A stretch of 64,000 nucleotides of DNA. Origin: Lachnospiraceae bacterium. GTDB lineage: Bacteria > Bacillota > Clostridia > Lachnospirales > Lachnospiraceae. Below the pieces are notes generated by a model. It saw only the letters and a list, made by a program, of their open reading frames with translations. It searched no databases and was not told the origin of the DNA. The stretch is from the NCBI GenBank assembly GCA_017620255.1, contig JAFZQU010000012.1, positions 1-64,000 on the forward strand, in the 5' to 3' direction. A program made the translations under genes and the position numbers. Shown in pieces: positions 1-8,842 of the stretch; positions within the stretch are counted from its first letter, which is position 1, and every line of letters begins with the position of its first letter.

Positions 1-50
1 CCAAGAAGTAAATGCATTATCATGTACTGTCCTGCAGCTACCATTGGACC

Positions 51-72
51 TATTGTGGTACTTTTGTGGTAC
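51..72. repeat. tandem 11-bp repeat, possible recombinase arm site
   Basis: TATTGTGGTAC (51-61) is followed directly by TTTTGTGGTAC (62-72), 10 of 11 bases identical, and an inverted relative TTTTACCAC lies at 82-90. Short direct repeats of this size next to a gene 3' end resemble the arm-binding sites of tyrosine recombinases. The integrase itself would lie outside the window, so the role is inference only. No gene is evident in bases 1-115. Confidence 0.4.
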
Positions 73-93
73 CTAAGCTCCTTTTACCACTCG

Positions 94-117
94 AAACCCT
101 TGATTTTACTAGGGTTT
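94..117. repeat. inverted repeat overlapping the lysS stop codon
   Basis: AAACCCT (94-100) and AGGGTTT (111-117) form a perfect 7-bp inverted repeat around a 10-bp spacer, and the right arm covers the lysS stop codon at 116-118. There is no T-run on the lysS side, so it is a poor intrinsic terminator. Together with the neighbouring direct repeats it could be the core of an attachment site for an integrated element that lies to the left. Confidence 0.4.
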
Positions 118-1618
118 ACTTGCCTGCTGACTTCAAGGTCGGGAAGAGCAGCACGTCTCTGATCGCGGGACTGTTGGTCAGAAGCATCGTCAGTCTGTCG
201 ATGCCGTAGCCGATCCCGCCTGTAGGAGGCATACCGATCTCCAGTGCGTTCAGGAAGTCTTCGTCAGTGTGGTTGGCTTCCTCATCGCCTGCTGCCGCGG
301 CAGCATCCTGTGCCTTGAAACGCTCCCTCTGATCGATCGGATCGTTCAGCTCGGAATAAGCGTTACACATTTCCCATGTATTGATAAAGAGTTCAAATCG
401 TTCCACGAGATCCGAACGGTCCGGTTTACGCTTGGTAAGCGGAGAGATCTCCACCGGATGATCCATGACGAATGTCGGCTGCACCAGATGCTCTTCCACA
501 TATTCCTCAAAGAAAAGATTGATGATGTCGCCCTTCTGATGATACGGCTCGTAATGGATATCGCGTTCATCCGCCAGTTTTTTGGCTGCTTCCGTATCTG
601 CCACGGTGTCAAAATCAACGCCCGCATATTTCTTCACGGCCTCGATCATCGTGATCCTCTCAAACGGCTTTCCGAAATCCAGCTCCACGTCACCGTAGGA
701 GAACTTCGTGGTACCGAGCACTTCCTGTGCCACATAACGGAACATATTCTCAGTCAGGTCCATCATGCCGTAATAATCTGTATAAGCCTGATACAATTCC
801 ATCAGGGTAAATTCCGGGTTGTGTCTCGTATCCAATCCCTCGTTCCGGAACACGCGGCCGATCTCATAGACTCGCTCAAGTCCGCCGACGATCAGTCTCT
901 TCAGATACAGTTCCAGAGAAATACGAAGGTTCAGGTCTTCGTCCAGCGCGTTAAAGTGTGTCATGAACGGTCTTGCCGCTGCGCCGCCGGCATTGGCAAC
1001 GAGCATCGGCGTTTCCACTTCCATGAAGCCCTGTCCGTCCAGATATTTACGGATCGTGGAAATGATCTTCGAACGCTTTACGAAAGTTTCCTTCACATCA
1101 TCGTTCATGATCAGATCCACATAGCGCTGTCTGTAACGGAGATCTGTATTGGTCAGGCCGTGGAATTTCTCCGGAAGAGGCTGTAAGTTCTTGGAAAGCA
1201 GCGTGGTCTCAGATGCATGAATACTCATCTCACCCTTCTGCGTCCGGAAAACTTCGCCCTTCACGCCGATGATATCGCCCACATCATATTTCTTGAACGC
1301 GGCGTACGGTTCTTCACCGACAGAATCCCTGGCCACATAAACCTGGATATTGCCTTTCAGATCAGACACATTGATGAACGAAGCCTTACCCATGACACGT
1401 TTGAGCATGATACGGCCGGCTATGCTGACCTGCTTGCCCTCATAGGAATCAAAATTATCCTTGATGTCTTTGGAATGCGTGTCCGCATCATATTTCGTGA
1501 TCTGAAACGGATCCTTTCCTTCTGCCTGCAGATTGGCCAGTTTCTCACGCTTGTTCTTGCGGACCTGATTGACATCCACTTCCTGTACGTGTCTGTTTTC
1601 AGCGTTTTCGTTACCCAT
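116..1618 (-). CDS. lysS: lysyl-tRNA synthetase, class II
   Basis: Charges tRNA-Lys with lysine in the cytoplasm. The 500-residue length is normal for bacterial class II LysRS. An N-terminal OB-fold anticodon-binding region (about residues 55-160) precedes the class II core. Motif 2 is visible as RVFRNEGLDTRHNPEFT and motif 3 as GIGYGIDRLTML near the C-terminus. The start ATG at 1618 lies 21 bases after the greA stop, so the two genes are probably cotranscribed from the promoter at 2190-2219. The stop codon sits inside an inverted repeat that may be an attachment site. Identification is secure. Confidence 0.97.
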   Translation of the reverse strand: MGNENAENRHVQEVDVNQVRKNKREKLANLQAEGKDPFQITKYDADTHSKDIKDNFDSYEGKQVSIAGRIMLKRVMGKASFINVSDLKGNIQVYVARDSVGEEPYAAFKKYDVGDIIGVKGEVFRTQKGEMSIHASETTLLSKNLQPLPEKFHGLTNTDLRYRQRYVDLIMNDDVKETFVKRSKIISTIRKYLDGQGFMEVETPMLVANAGGAAARPFMTHFNALDEDLNLRISLELYLKRLIVGGLERVYEIGRVFRNEGLDTRHNPEFTLMELYQAYTDYYGMMDLTENMFRYVAQEVLGTTKFSYGDVELDFGKPFERITMIEAVKKYAGVDFDTVADTEAAKKLADERDIHYEPYHQKGDIINLFFEEYVEEHLVQPTFVMDHPVEISPLTKRKPDRSDLVERFELFINTWEMCNAYSELNDPIDQRERFKAQDAAAAAGDEEANHTDEDFLNALEIGMPPTGGIGYGIDRLTMLLTNSPAIRDVLLFPTLKSAGK

Positions 1619-1639
1619 GTGTTCCTTCTTTCTGAATGC

Positions 1640-2122
1640 TTAATTCGATCTTTCGATCTCCAAAACCTTAAACTTCTGCATGCCAAGCTGCGTGTCCACC
1701 TTAACGGTCGCACCCTTCTTGGCTCCGAGCAAAGCCTTTCCGACAGGTGATTCGTTGGAGATCTTTCCCTTTAAGATATTTGCTTCCGTGGAACCGACGA
1801 TCTTATATACCAGATCCTCTTTGCTAGCCATATCGCGGATCTTTACCCTGCATCCGATGTTGACGGTCTCGAGATCCACCTCGTCTTCATCAACCACTTC
1901 CACGTTTTTCAAGATCTTTTCGATATCTTCAATACGCGCCTCGATATCTCTCTGTTCATCCTTGGCTGCGTCATATTCCGCGTTCTCAGACAGATCCCCC
2001 TGTTCTCTGGCCTCTTTGATCTTCTGCGCAACTTCCGCGCGTCTGACAACCTTCAGATCCTGCAGTTCATCTTCCAGTTTTTTCAGGCCCTCGTAAGTTA
2101 AGATATTCTTCTTCCCTTCCAT
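1640..2122 (-). CDS. greA: transcription elongation factor GreA
   Basis: Rescues backtracked RNA polymerase by stimulating cleavage of the nascent RNA 3' end. The 160-residue protein has the usual two parts: an N-terminal antiparallel coiled coil (about residues 8-78, rich in E/K/A with the segment SENAEYDAAKDEQ) and a C-terminal FKBP-like domain (about 85-158, with SPVGKALLGAKKG). It is the first gene of a greA-lysS unit, an arrangement common in Firmicutes. The ATG at 2122 follows an AGAAGGGT-type ribosome binding site. Confidence 0.97.
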   Translation of the reverse strand: MEGKKNILTYEGLKKLEDELQDLKVVRRAEVAQKIKEAREQGDLSENAEYDAAKDEQRDIEARIEDIEKILKNVEVVDEDEVDLETVNIGCRVKIRDMASKEDLVYKIVGSTEANILKGKISNESPVGKALLGAKKGATVKVDTQLGMQKFKVLEIERSN

Positions 2123-2189
2123 TTCAATACCCTTCTTTTTTCGAAGTTTTTTGTGTCAATTTCGGCATTCCTGCCAACACAATAAACGC

Positions 2190-2219
2190 ATTATATACCA
2201 TGTAGTAAATAACTGTCAA
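2190..2219 (-). promoter_or_regulatory. sigma-A-type promoter of greA-lysS
   Basis: Read on the minus strand: TTGACA (2214-2219), an 18-bp spacer and TATAAT (2190-2195), both hexamers perfect. It overlaps the last codons of dusB, so greA-lysS can be transcribed independently of the argF-dusB operon upstream. The predicted 5' leader of greA is about 60 bases. Confidence 0.75.
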
Positions 2220-3156
2220 GGAGAGACTTCAGTGCATCAAAATGTTCGACTTCGTTCAGCTTTCCGCGCATTTTCGAGGCTCCTTTTAAGCCCTGCGTGT
2301 ACCATGACGCATGCTTTCGCATTTCCCGTATGCCGATATACTCTCCCTTGTGTTCGATCAGCATCTGTGCATGACGAAGGATCATGGCGACGATCTCTTC
2401 TTTCTGCGGCCGCGTGTAGTCTTTCCCTTCCATACGCGCAAGGCATTCCGAAAAGATCCACGGGTTTCCCCTGGCCGCGCGGCCGATCATGACCGCATCG
2501 CAGCCTGTCTCCTCCATCATTTGTATCCCGCTGTCAAAATCACACACGTCCCCGTTTCCGATCACCGGAACCGATACGGCTTCCTTCACGCTGCGTATGA
2601 TCCCACGGTCTGCTTCTCCCGCATAGAACTGGTCCCTGGTCCTGCCGTGTACGATCACGGCACTCGCACCGCTTTCCTGCGCGATATGTGCGATCTCGGG
2701 AGCATTCTTTTCGTCCTTACTGAAACCAGCGCGGATCTTGACGGTTACCGGTTTTTGGATCGCGGATGCGATCGCGGATACAATCTCACCGACAAGCTTC
2801 GGTTCCTTCATCAGGGCCGAACCCTCACCGTTGTTTACGACTTTCGGAACCGGACAGCCCATGTTGATATCGAGGATATCAAACGGCCGCTCTTCGATCC
2901 TTGCCGCCATCTCGGCCATGATCTTCGGATCCCTTCCAAAGAGCTGCAGACTGACGGGTTTTTCCCTCGGATCGATCTGCATCAGTTCTTCCGTATTCTT
3001 ATTATGATAGTAGATCGCCTTGGCACTGACCATTTCCGTGCATAAGAGTCCCGCACCGCATTCTGCACATAGCACGCGAAATGGCAGGTCGCAAACGCCT
3101 GCCATCGGAGCCAGTAACCAGGGATGTTTGATTTTGACATTACCGATTTCGATCAT
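2191..3156 (-). CDS. dusB: tRNA-dihydrouridine synthase (DusB type)
   Basis: FMN-dependent enzyme that reduces specific uridines of tRNA to dihydrouridine. The 321-residue protein shows the Dus TIM-barrel signatures: [13 protein letters not shown] near the N-terminus, the catalytic-Cys region [19 protein letters not shown] (about residues 98-116), [17 protein letters not shown] and GNGDV. It overlaps the coaX 3' end by 17 bases and is the last gene of the argF operon. DusB is the usual type in Firmicutes; the exact uridine modified cannot be read from the sequence. Confidence 0.93.
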   Translation of the reverse strand: MIEIGNVKIKHPWLLAPMAGVCDLPFRVLCAECGAGLLCTEMVSAKAIYYHNKNTEELMQIDPREKPVSLQLFGRDPKIMAEMAARIEERPFDILDINMGCPVPKVVNNGEGSALMKEPKLVGEIVSAIASAIQKPVTVKIRAGFSKDEKNAPEIAHIAQESGASAVIVHGRTRDQFYAGEADRGIIRSVKEAVSVPVIGNGDVCDFDSGIQMMEETGCDAVMIGRAARGNPWIFSECLARMEGKDYTRPQKEEIVAMILRHAQMLIEHKGEYIGIREMRKHASWYTQGLKGASKMRGKLNEVEHFDALKSLLDSYLLHGI

Positions 3157-3907
3157 AGATCATCCGTAATCCTTCTAACGTCAACTGTTTATCATAGACC
3201 TCGATCAGGTCCGTTTCGTCTGCGATCAGGCTTCCGAGACCGCCTGTCGCGATCACACGCATGTTTTCATATCCGGTCTCTTTGATCACCTGCCGGATGA
3301 TATACTCGGTCTGACCGATCTGACCGTATACAAGTCCTGCCTGCATACTGGTGATCGTATCCTGTGCAAGGATGCTCTTTGGCTTCTTGATCTCGATCTC
3401 CGGCAGTTTGGCCGTGTCTTCCCAAAGCGCACGGGCACTGATACGGATGCCGGGTGCCGTGATGCCTACAATGAAGCGTCCGTCTTCCGTGATCAGGTCA
3501 TAGGTCGTTGCAGTCCCGAAATCGATCACGAGCACGGGGCCGCCGTATTTTTCGTATGCACCTACCGCATCCACGATCCGGTCCGCGCCGATCTCTTTGG
3601 GATTGGGCGTGTCGATCCTGATCCCTGTTTTAATGCCCGGTCCCACAACGAGCGGGTCGCAGTGCATGTATTTTCTTACCGCGTTGGTCAGGGAATGCGT
3701 GGTATTGGGCACAACGGTGGCAAGGATCGCAGCATCTATGGAAGATACATCGATATTCTGCTTTTCGATCAGATCCGAGATCACAAGCCCGTACTCATCC
3801 GATGTACGCGTTGCGGCGGTCATGATCCGGAAGGAACCTTTCAGTTCTTTTCCCTGAAACAGACCGAAGGTGATATTGGTATTTCCGACGTCGATTGCAA
3901 GAAGCAT
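3140..3907 (-). CDS. coaX: type III pantothenate kinase
   Basis: Phosphorylates pantothenate in the first step of coenzyme A synthesis. The 255 residues show the ASKHA-fold phosphate loop [12 protein letters not shown] at the N-terminus, the [11 protein letters not shown] segment near residue 107, [10 protein letters not shown] near 130 and GGLGSLIA near the end. The type III enzyme is unrelated to CoaA and not feedback-inhibited by CoA. A GAGGAG ribosome binding site precedes the ATG. It sits between a small hypothetical gene and dusB in a tightly packed operon. Confidence 0.95.
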   Translation of the reverse strand: MLLAIDVGNTNITFGLFQGKELKGSFRIMTAATRTSDEYGLVISDLIEKQNIDVSSIDAAILATVVPNTTHSLTNAVRKYMHCDPLVVGPGIKTGIRIDTPNPKEIGADRIVDAVGAYEKYGGPVLVIDFGTATTYDLITEDGRFIVGITAPGIRISARALWEDTAKLPEIEIKKPKSILAQDTITSMQAGLVYGQIGQTEYIIRQVIKETGYENMRVIATGGLGSLIADETDLIEVYDKQLTLEGLRMIYDRNR

Positions 3908-3912
3908 GATTT

Positions 3913-4245
3913 TTACTCCTCAAAAGGTTCTTTTAATATGAAGACTTTGTAATACAGTGTCAAAGACTCGAACAGATCCTGTTTCTTCCTTAAGATCTCT
4001 TTTACCAGCAATCCGGACGAGATCTCGTCATAGAGCAGGTCCCCTTCATCCGCATCCGTCTGCAACTGCAGGGTCCCGTCTTCGTCAAAGACCATCATAA
4101 AAGCACCGCCCACCTCTTCCGTGAACAGTACGCAGATAATGTGCAGTTCCTCTTTGATCGATTCGGGCAGACCGTTGAACTGTTCGTTAAAATAGTATTT
4201 TTTTTCGTATGCGTTCGCGCCGCACAGTACCAGACGTTCTTCCAT
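3913..4245 (-). CDS. conserved hypothetical protein, 110 aa
   Basis: An acidic soluble protein without signal peptide or membrane segment. It begins [20 protein letters not shown] and ends in a basic/aromatic helix followed by LKEPFEE. It resembles a small family of unknown function found in Lachnospiraceae (I think DUF6145, but cannot verify that). Its ATG lies one base after the TGA of the upstream membrane gene and it ends 5 bases before coaX, so translation is probably coupled. No function can be assigned. Confidence 0.75.
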   Translation of the reverse strand: MEERLVLCGANAYEKKYYFNEQFNGLPESIKEELHIICVLFTEEVGGAFMMVFDEDGTLQLQTDADEGDLLYDEISSGLLVKEILRKKQDLFESLTLYYKVFILKEPFEE

Positions 4246-4246
4246 C

Positions 4247-4546
4247 TCAACCTGCCCCGATCAGTACATACAGAATATATCCGTAGATCCCGAACATCAC
4301 CACGGTAAAGATCGCAAAACTCACTGCGAGCAGTGATTTCCTGCAGATGTTCTTGATCGTGTTGAGAAGCATCACGATCCCCGCTAACAGGAATACGAGT
4401 GAATGCATGATCATCCCGCCTTCCCCAAGCAGCGCCAGCGCAGTGACCGCGATAAGCGCGATGGAGAGGACAAGGTTTGTCACATCCAGGAAAAAGAACC
4501 TCTGCTGCAGCATATTCTGTTTGTATATCTGCATTTTCTTATCCAT
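4247..4546 (-). CDS. small integral membrane protein, unknown
   Basis: A 99-residue protein with a basic N-terminus (MDKKMQIYKQNML) and three hydrophobic segments at roughly residues 20-42, 46-64 and 70-95. I chose the ATG at 4546 because it falls one base after the argF stop; a longer reading would run far into argF. It is the second gene of the argF-dusB operon. I do not recognise the family; position suggests only that it is cotranscribed with housekeeping genes. Confidence 0.7.
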   Translation of the reverse strand: MDKKMQIYKQNMLQQRFFFLDVTNLVLSIALIAVTALALLGEGGMIMHSLVFLLAGIVMLLNTIKNICRKSLLAVSFAIFTVVMFGIYGYILYVLIGAG

Positions 4547-4547
4547 A

Positions 4548-5534
4548 TTATCCGAGCGTTGCCACCATGACCGCTTTAATGGTATGCATCCTGTTCTCCG
4601 CTTCGTCAAACACGGGGCCTGCATACTTTTCAAAGACTTCGTCTGTCACTTCCATATCTTCGATCCCGAAACGTTTCCCCATGGTTGCCCCGATCTCTGT
4701 CTCCAGATCATGGAAGGACGGCAGACAGTGCAGGAAGATCGCCTTCTCCTTGGCCTGATCCATGATCTCCATGGTCACCTTATAAGGGGTCAGTTCGCGG
4801 ATCCGCTCTTCCCAGACTTCATCCGGCTCTCCCATGGATACCCAGACGTCCGTGCAGATGATATCTGCGTCTTTGGCTGCCGCCATGGCATCTTCCGTAA
4901 ATTCGACCGACCCGCCGCTCTCTTTGGCAAATGCCCTGCACTCTTCCGTAAGCGCCTCGCTTGGCCAGTATTTCCGCGGTGATGCCGCCACAAAGTGCAT
5001 ACCCATCTTGGCGCAGGTGATCATATAGGAATTGCCCATGTTATAGCGCGCATCTCCCATATAAACAAGCTTTAAGCCTGTCGGGTCACCGAGGTATTCC
5101 CGGATCGTCAACAGATCCGCCAGCATCTGCGTCGGATGGTATTCATTCGTCAGTCCGTTCCAAACGGGAACTTTCGCGTATTCTGCGATCTGTTCCACGA
5201 TCTCCTGACCGTACCCGCGGTATTCGATCCCGTCAAACATGGATCCGAGCACGCGCGCGGTATCCTTGATACTCTCTTTCTTTCCGATCTGCGATCCCTT
5301 CGGATCCAGATAGGTGGTACCCATACCAAGGTCGTGTGCAGCCACTTCAAACGAGCAGCGCGTTCTGGTGCTGGTCTTCTCAAAGATCAGTGCAACGTTT
5401 TTTCCCGCGTATCTATGGTCGACAACGCCCTGTTTCTTCTGCTTCTTTAATTCCGCAGCAAGGTTCAGGAATTCGTTGATCTCTTCCTTTGTAAAGTCCT
5501 TCAGTGTCAGAAAATCTCTTCCTTTTAAGCTCAT
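4548..5534 (-). CDS. argF: ornithine carbamoyltransferase
   Basis: Transfers the carbamoyl group of carbamoyl phosphate to ornithine to make citrulline in arginine synthesis (or the reverse in the deiminase pathway). Visible signatures are the carbamoyl-phosphate loop STRTRCSFE, the HPTQ motif in [15 protein letters not shown], and the ornithine-side [11 protein letters not shown] place the start at the ATG at 5534 (MSLKGRDF), 9 bases after GGGAGG; an in-frame ATG at 5543 abuts that site and is less likely. No arcA or arcC is adjacent, so an anabolic role is the simpler reading. It is the first gene of a five-gene operon. Confidence 0.95.
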   Translation of the reverse strand: MSLKGRDFLTLKDFTKEEINEFLNLAAELKKQKKQGVVDHRYAGKNVALIFEKTSTRTRCSFEVAAHDLGMGTTYLDPKGSQIGKKESIKDTARVLGSMFDGIEYRGYGQEIVEQIAEYAKVPVWNGLTNEYHPTQMLADLLTIREYLGDPTGLKLVYMGDARYNMGNSYMITCAKMGMHFVAASPRKYWPSEALTEECRAFAKESGGSVEFTEDAMAAAKDADIICTDVWVSMGEPDEVWEERIRELTPYKVTMEIMDQAKEKAIFLHCLPSFHDLETEIGATMGKRFGIEDMEVTDEVFEKYAGPVFDEAENRMHTIKAVMVATLG

Positions 5535-5620
5535 CTTCCGCATCCTCCCGTGTAACTGTGCCGATATGCCTTTAGCCTAGGGATATATCATATCATAAAG
5601 CCGGCAAAAAAACTAGAAAA

Positions 5621-5657
5621 GACGGGCAGATCCTGTTTTCCAGAGAACCTGCCCGTC
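5621..5657 (-). terminator. intrinsic terminator after the cell wall hydrolase gene
   Basis: GACGGGCAG (5621-5629) pairs with CTGCCCGTC (5649-5657). Read on the minus strand the stem is followed by CTTTTCTAGTTTTTTT. It separates the hydrolase gene from the argF operon. Confidence 0.8.
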
Positions 5658-5686
5658 TTCTTTATGCTTCAAAAGTAAATGTCCGT

Positions 5687-6925
5687 TTACCAGAAAACGT
5701 GATTTCCGATCACGATCCCCGTATAGCCGGAGCGGATATTTCTGAATTTCGTGGCGTTTCCTACGTAAGAGACGCCGCTCATTGCTTCCTGTGCTGCCTG
5801 TACGCAGCTGGCTTTCGGTCCCTGTGCGTAAACCTGCGCTACCATGCCGCTTCCGGCCGGTGAGAACTGGCTCTTTGCATAGATAACGGAATAAATGCTG
5901 TTTCCGTATCTGCCGCTTCGTAAACGGTTCATAACAACCGTTCCGACGGAGACCTGTCCCTCATAGCATTCATAGCCGGCTTCGCACTGGATCAGGGCTG
6001 CCAGTAACTGTACGTCATTGACATCGCCTGCGATCGCGCCGTTATTGGTCGGTACGATCTGCTGCTGTGCGCCTGCTGCCGGTGCTTCGGCCTTGAGCGC
6101 CTCCTGACCTGCTGCCTCTTTATCCTTCTTCTCGGCAAGTTCCCTGGCACTGATCTCTTCCAGTGTCTCGCCCTTGCCCAGTTCATCCGAAATGGTCACA
6201 TACTGGCTCGCAACGTACGCAAGCGTTCCGTCCGCGTATTCCACGGATACCCAGTCGCCCAGCTCCTCAACAGCGGCGATCTCGTCACCCCTTGCGAGCA
6301 GACTGTATACGGAAGCGTTCTCACTCGGCTCTTTGCGTACACGCAAAGTATCCGCGATCGATGTTGCGGTCTTTGTCACGGATTCATCTGCCAGTTTTTT
6401 GGCTTTTTCGCCGAAAAGCAGGTAGTCGTTCCGGATCCACCCTGTCAGGTTTCCCGTCTTGATCTTCGTCCAGGTACCTTTCTGATCCAGGATCTCGCCG
6501 CCGCATCCGCTGTAGAGTTTTCCGAGTAGTGTCGAGGTCTCGCTCGCATCGGCACGCACATTCACGGCTTCTTCCACATTTGCCATGGCCAGCTTGCTGT
6601 AGGGGATCCCTGCAACAGAGCCGCCGATATTTACGGACGGAGCGTCGGATTTTTCGGCAGAAGCTGCTGCCGGTTCGTCATCGCTGCGAGTCACGTTAAT
6701 GCCTACTACCGAACCGGTATTGTCCGTTGTGGAACGTGTAACGTTCAGCGTCGGGGCTTTTGCCGGTGCTTTATTTGCCGGTGCCGTTTTCACGACAGGG
6801 TCTGCTTTTTCTGCTTTAAAAGTTACGGTCTTTGCGAAAGCCGTTTGGGCAGTGCCGCTTAAGAGGACTGTTGCTAAAAGCAGCGCAGTGATCCTTTGGC
6901 ACATACGGGCCCATCTGTTACTCAT
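5687..6925 (-). CDS. secreted SleB-type cell wall hydrolase with two SH3 domains
   Basis: Predicted exported peptidoglycan hydrolase of 412 residues. A signal peptide occupies residues 1-31 (basic start, hydrophobic ITALLLATVLLSGTAQ, AFA cleavage). A Thr/Pro/Ala-rich linker follows to about 110, then two bacterial SH3 domains (about 115-175 and 190-250) with the NVRADAS and LRVRKEPSENASVY starts typical of cell wall-binding SH3_3. After a Glu/Ala-rich linker the C-terminal Hydrolase_2 domain (about 300-412) has the conserved Glu in LAALIQCEAGYECYEGQVSVG. This domain is found in spore cortex lytic SleB/CwlJ and in vegetative hydrolases; which applies cannot be decided here. It has its own promoter and terminator, with a WalR-like box in the leader. 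Confidence 0.88.
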   Translation of the reverse strand: MSNRWARMCQRITALLLATVLLSGTAQTAFAKTVTFKAEKADPVVKTAPANKAPAKAPTLNVTRSTTDNTGSVVGINVTRSDDEPAAASAEKSDAPSVNIGGSVAGIPYSKLAMANVEEAVNVRADASETSTLLGKLYSGCGGEILDQKGTWTKIKTGNLTGWIRNDYLLFGEKAKKLADESVTKTATSIADTLRVRKEPSENASVYSLLARGDEIAAVEELGDWVSVEYADGTLAYVASQYVTISDELGKGETLEEISARELAEKKDKEAAGQEALKAEAPAAGAQQQIVPTNNGAIAGDVNDVQLLAALIQCEAGYECYEGQVSVGTVVMNRLRSGRYGNSIYSVIYAKSQFSPAGSGMVAQVYAQGPKASCVQAAQEAMSGVSYVGNATKFRNIRSGYTGIVIGNHVFW

Positions 6926-6955
6926 ACAATAACCCTTTACAAAAACATTAAAAAA

Positions 6956-6972
6956 ATTACGAAAATGTTACA
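6956..6972 (-). promoter_or_regulatory. WalR-like box in the leader of the SleB-type hydrolase
   Basis: On the minus strand: TGTAAC, five bases, CGTAAT. The WalR (YycF) consensus in Firmicutes is TGTWAH-N5-TGTWAH, so this differs at one base. It lies just downstream of the predicted transcription start. A WalR gene is not in the window, so the assignment is by motif and gene function only. Confidence 0.4.
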
Positions 6973-6981
6973 TTTGGATAC

Positions 6982-7010
6982 ATTGTATCAGAAACGACTG
7001 CTTATGTCAA
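6982..7010 (-). promoter_or_regulatory. promoter of the SleB-type hydrolase gene
   Basis: Minus strand TTGACA (7005-7010), 17-bp spacer, TACAAT (6982-6987). It overlaps the 3' end of the upstream methyltransferase gene and gives a leader of about 50 bases. Confidence 0.7.
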
Positions 7011-7818
7011 CTTTCCGTTTCCATTCATAAAGCAGGAGAGATGCGGCAACGGACGCGTTCAGGGACTCGACGGCCCCCTCCATCGGGATTTTGATCAGGC
7101 TTTCCGCGAGCCTTGTTACCTCGTCGCTCAAGCCGTTTCCCTCGTTGCCGATGAGAAATGCGCACTTTTCCTCAAAGTCGGCGTCAAAAAGCGACTGCCT
7201 TCCTTTCAGGTGCGCGGCGCACAGATGTACGCCATAGGACTTTAATCTTTGCAGGGAACGGACCAGATGGTCCGTATAGATCACAGGCACCCGGAAAATG
7301 GCACCCATAGTGGAACGGATCACTTTCGGGCTGTAGAGATCCGCGGTTTTCATGTCTGCCAGAAGGAAATCGGCGCCTGCCGCCTCGGCACTGCGGATCA
7401 TCGTTCCGAGATTCCCGGGATCCTGGATCCCTTCCAGCACGAGGATCAGCAGCCTGTCTGCATCTTCCAATATGGAAGATACGGACCACTGTGGCATGGA
7501 CATGACGCACAGGACGCCCTGCGGCGTCTTTGTATCAGACATCCTGCCAAACACCTCGTCACTGACCAGTTCACAGACAGGCCCCCTTAAGTTCTGCATC
7601 ATGCCGTCCGTTACAAGGGATGCGATCTCCGGGCGTATCTTCCGGACTTTTTCATACCCTTCCTGCGTCAGAAACACCTGCCTGATCTGTGAGGCAGGTG
7701 CTTCCTGAAACATTTTTACGCCTTCAATGACATACAGTTGCTGCTCACGGCGCTGTCTGGCTCCTGTGAGTAACTGTGTCACGTTCTTGATTTTCGGATT
7801 GCTGATACTTGTGATCAC
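6988..7818 (-). CDS. TrmH/SpoU-family RNA 2'-O-ribose methyltransferase
   Basis: SAM-dependent methyltransferase of the SPOUT class, 276 residues. An N-terminal L30-like substrate-binding domain (about 1-100, starting MITSISNPKIKNV) precedes the SpoU core with its knot motifs: LEGIQDPGNLGTMIRSAEAAG, LIGNEGNGLS and IPMEGAVESLNASVAASLLLYE. These match RlmB/TsnR-like rRNA methylases, but the modified nucleotide cannot be told. The start is a GTG at 7818 with GGAGG nine bases upstream. It follows pfkA by 27 bases and is probably in the dnaE-pfkA operon. Confidence 0.9.
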   Translation of the reverse strand: MITSISNPKIKNVTQLLTGARQRREQQLYVIEGVKMFQEAPASQIRQVFLTQEGYEKVRKIRPEIASLVTDGMMQNLRGPVCELVSDEVFGRMSDTKTPQGVLCVMSMPQWSVSSILEDADRLLILVLEGIQDPGNLGTMIRSAEAAGADFLLADMKTADLYSPKVIRSTMGAIFRVPVIYTDHLVRSLQRLKSYGVHLCAAHLKGRQSLFDADFEEKCAFLIGNEGNGLSDEVTRLAESLIKIPMEGAVESLNASVAASLLLYEWKRKVDISSRF

Positions 7819-7845
7819 GGGACATCCTCCTTTACAGGCGACTGT

Positions 7846-8817
7846 CTATCTTAAGACTTTACATGTCTCGTATTCAAATTCCGGGATCTCTTTCTGCATG
7901 CTGAGCGCTTCATCGATGTCAAAATCAACCCACGACGCATGTTTGTATCCGACAACCCGGTTGCTCTTGCCTTCCCTGAGAAGATCCACTGCTTTGGAAC
8001 CCATCATGGATGCATAGAAACGGTCTTTACAGGTTGGCGAGCCGCCGCGCTGCATGTATCCCAGGATCGTGGCCCTGGTCTCTATGCCGGTCGCCGCCTC
8101 GATCCTTCTAGCCATGGAAGTGGAATGACCGATGCCTTCCGCATTGATGATCAGGTGATGCGTCTTGCCCTTTTTACGGTTATTGATGATGTTGTTGATG
8201 ATCTCCTGTTCCCTGAATTCATATTTTTCCGGGATCAGGATGTCTTCCGCGCCATTTGCGACACCGCACCAGAGTGCGATATATCCGGCGTTTCTGCCCA
8301 TAACTTCGATAATGGAACAGCGCTCATGCGATGAGGAAGTATCCCTGACCTTGTCAATGGCCTGCATCGCCGTATTGACCGCCGTATCAAATCCGATCGT
8401 ATAATCCGTGCTGGCGATATCAAGGTCTATGGTTCCCGGCAGTCCGATGGTATTGATCCCATGCGCCGCGAGTGCCTGCGCACCACGGTAGGAACCGTCA
8501 CCGCCGATCACGACAAGACCTTCGATCCCGTGCTTCTTACAGATATCGGCACCTTTCTGCTGGCCCTCTTCTGTCCTGAATTCCTCACATCTGGCTGTAC
8601 GAAGGATCGTGCCGCCGCGCTGGATGATGTCCGAAACATCTTTGCGCGACATGTCATAGATCTCTTCATTCAGAAGACCCATGTATCCTTTCTGGATGCC
8701 TTTGACATTCATTCCGTAAGCGAGCGCCTTACGGACAACCGCACGAATGGCCGCATTCATGCCGGGGGCATCGCCCCCGCTCGTCAGAACGCCGATCGTT
8801 TTCACTTCATTACCCAT
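7846..8817 (-). CDS. pfkA: ATP-dependent 6-phosphofructokinase
   Basis: Commits fructose 6-phosphate to glycolysis. GGDGSYRGA carries the Gly that marks ATP-using enzymes (pyrophosphate-dependent ones usually have Asp there). The catalytic segment reads PGTIDLDIASTDYTIGFDTA; both aspartates are kept, though Leu replaces the Asn usual between them. EVMGRNAGYIALW and RAT.LGYMQRGGSP-type segments follow. I set the start at the ATG at 8817 because AGGAGG lies seven bases upstream, inside the longer frame that begins with a GTG at 8835. The order dnaE-pfkA is shared by many clostridia. Confidence 0.95.
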   Translation of the reverse strand: MGNEVKTIGVLTSGGDAPGMNAAIRAVVRKALAYGMNVKGIQKGYMGLLNEEIYDMSRKDVSDIIQRGGTILRTARCEEFRTEEGQQKGADICKKHGIEGLVVIGGDGSYRGAQALAAHGINTIGLPGTIDLDIASTDYTIGFDTAVNTAMQAIDKVRDTSSSHERCSIIEVMGRNAGYIALWCGVANGAEDILIPEKYEFREQEIINNIINNRKKGKTHHLIINAEGIGHSTSMARRIEAATGIETRATILGYMQRGGSPTCKDRFYASMMGSKAVDLLREGKSNRVVGYKHASWVDFDIDEALSMQKEIPEFEYETCKVLR

Positions 8818-8842
8818 GCCGTTTCCTCCTTGCACGCTTTAT

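Noticed and set aside
12-209. 65-codon plus-strand frame at the left edge
   Set aside because: It overlaps the lysS 3' end, has no ribosome binding site and no recognisable composition; the region is better explained as repeats.
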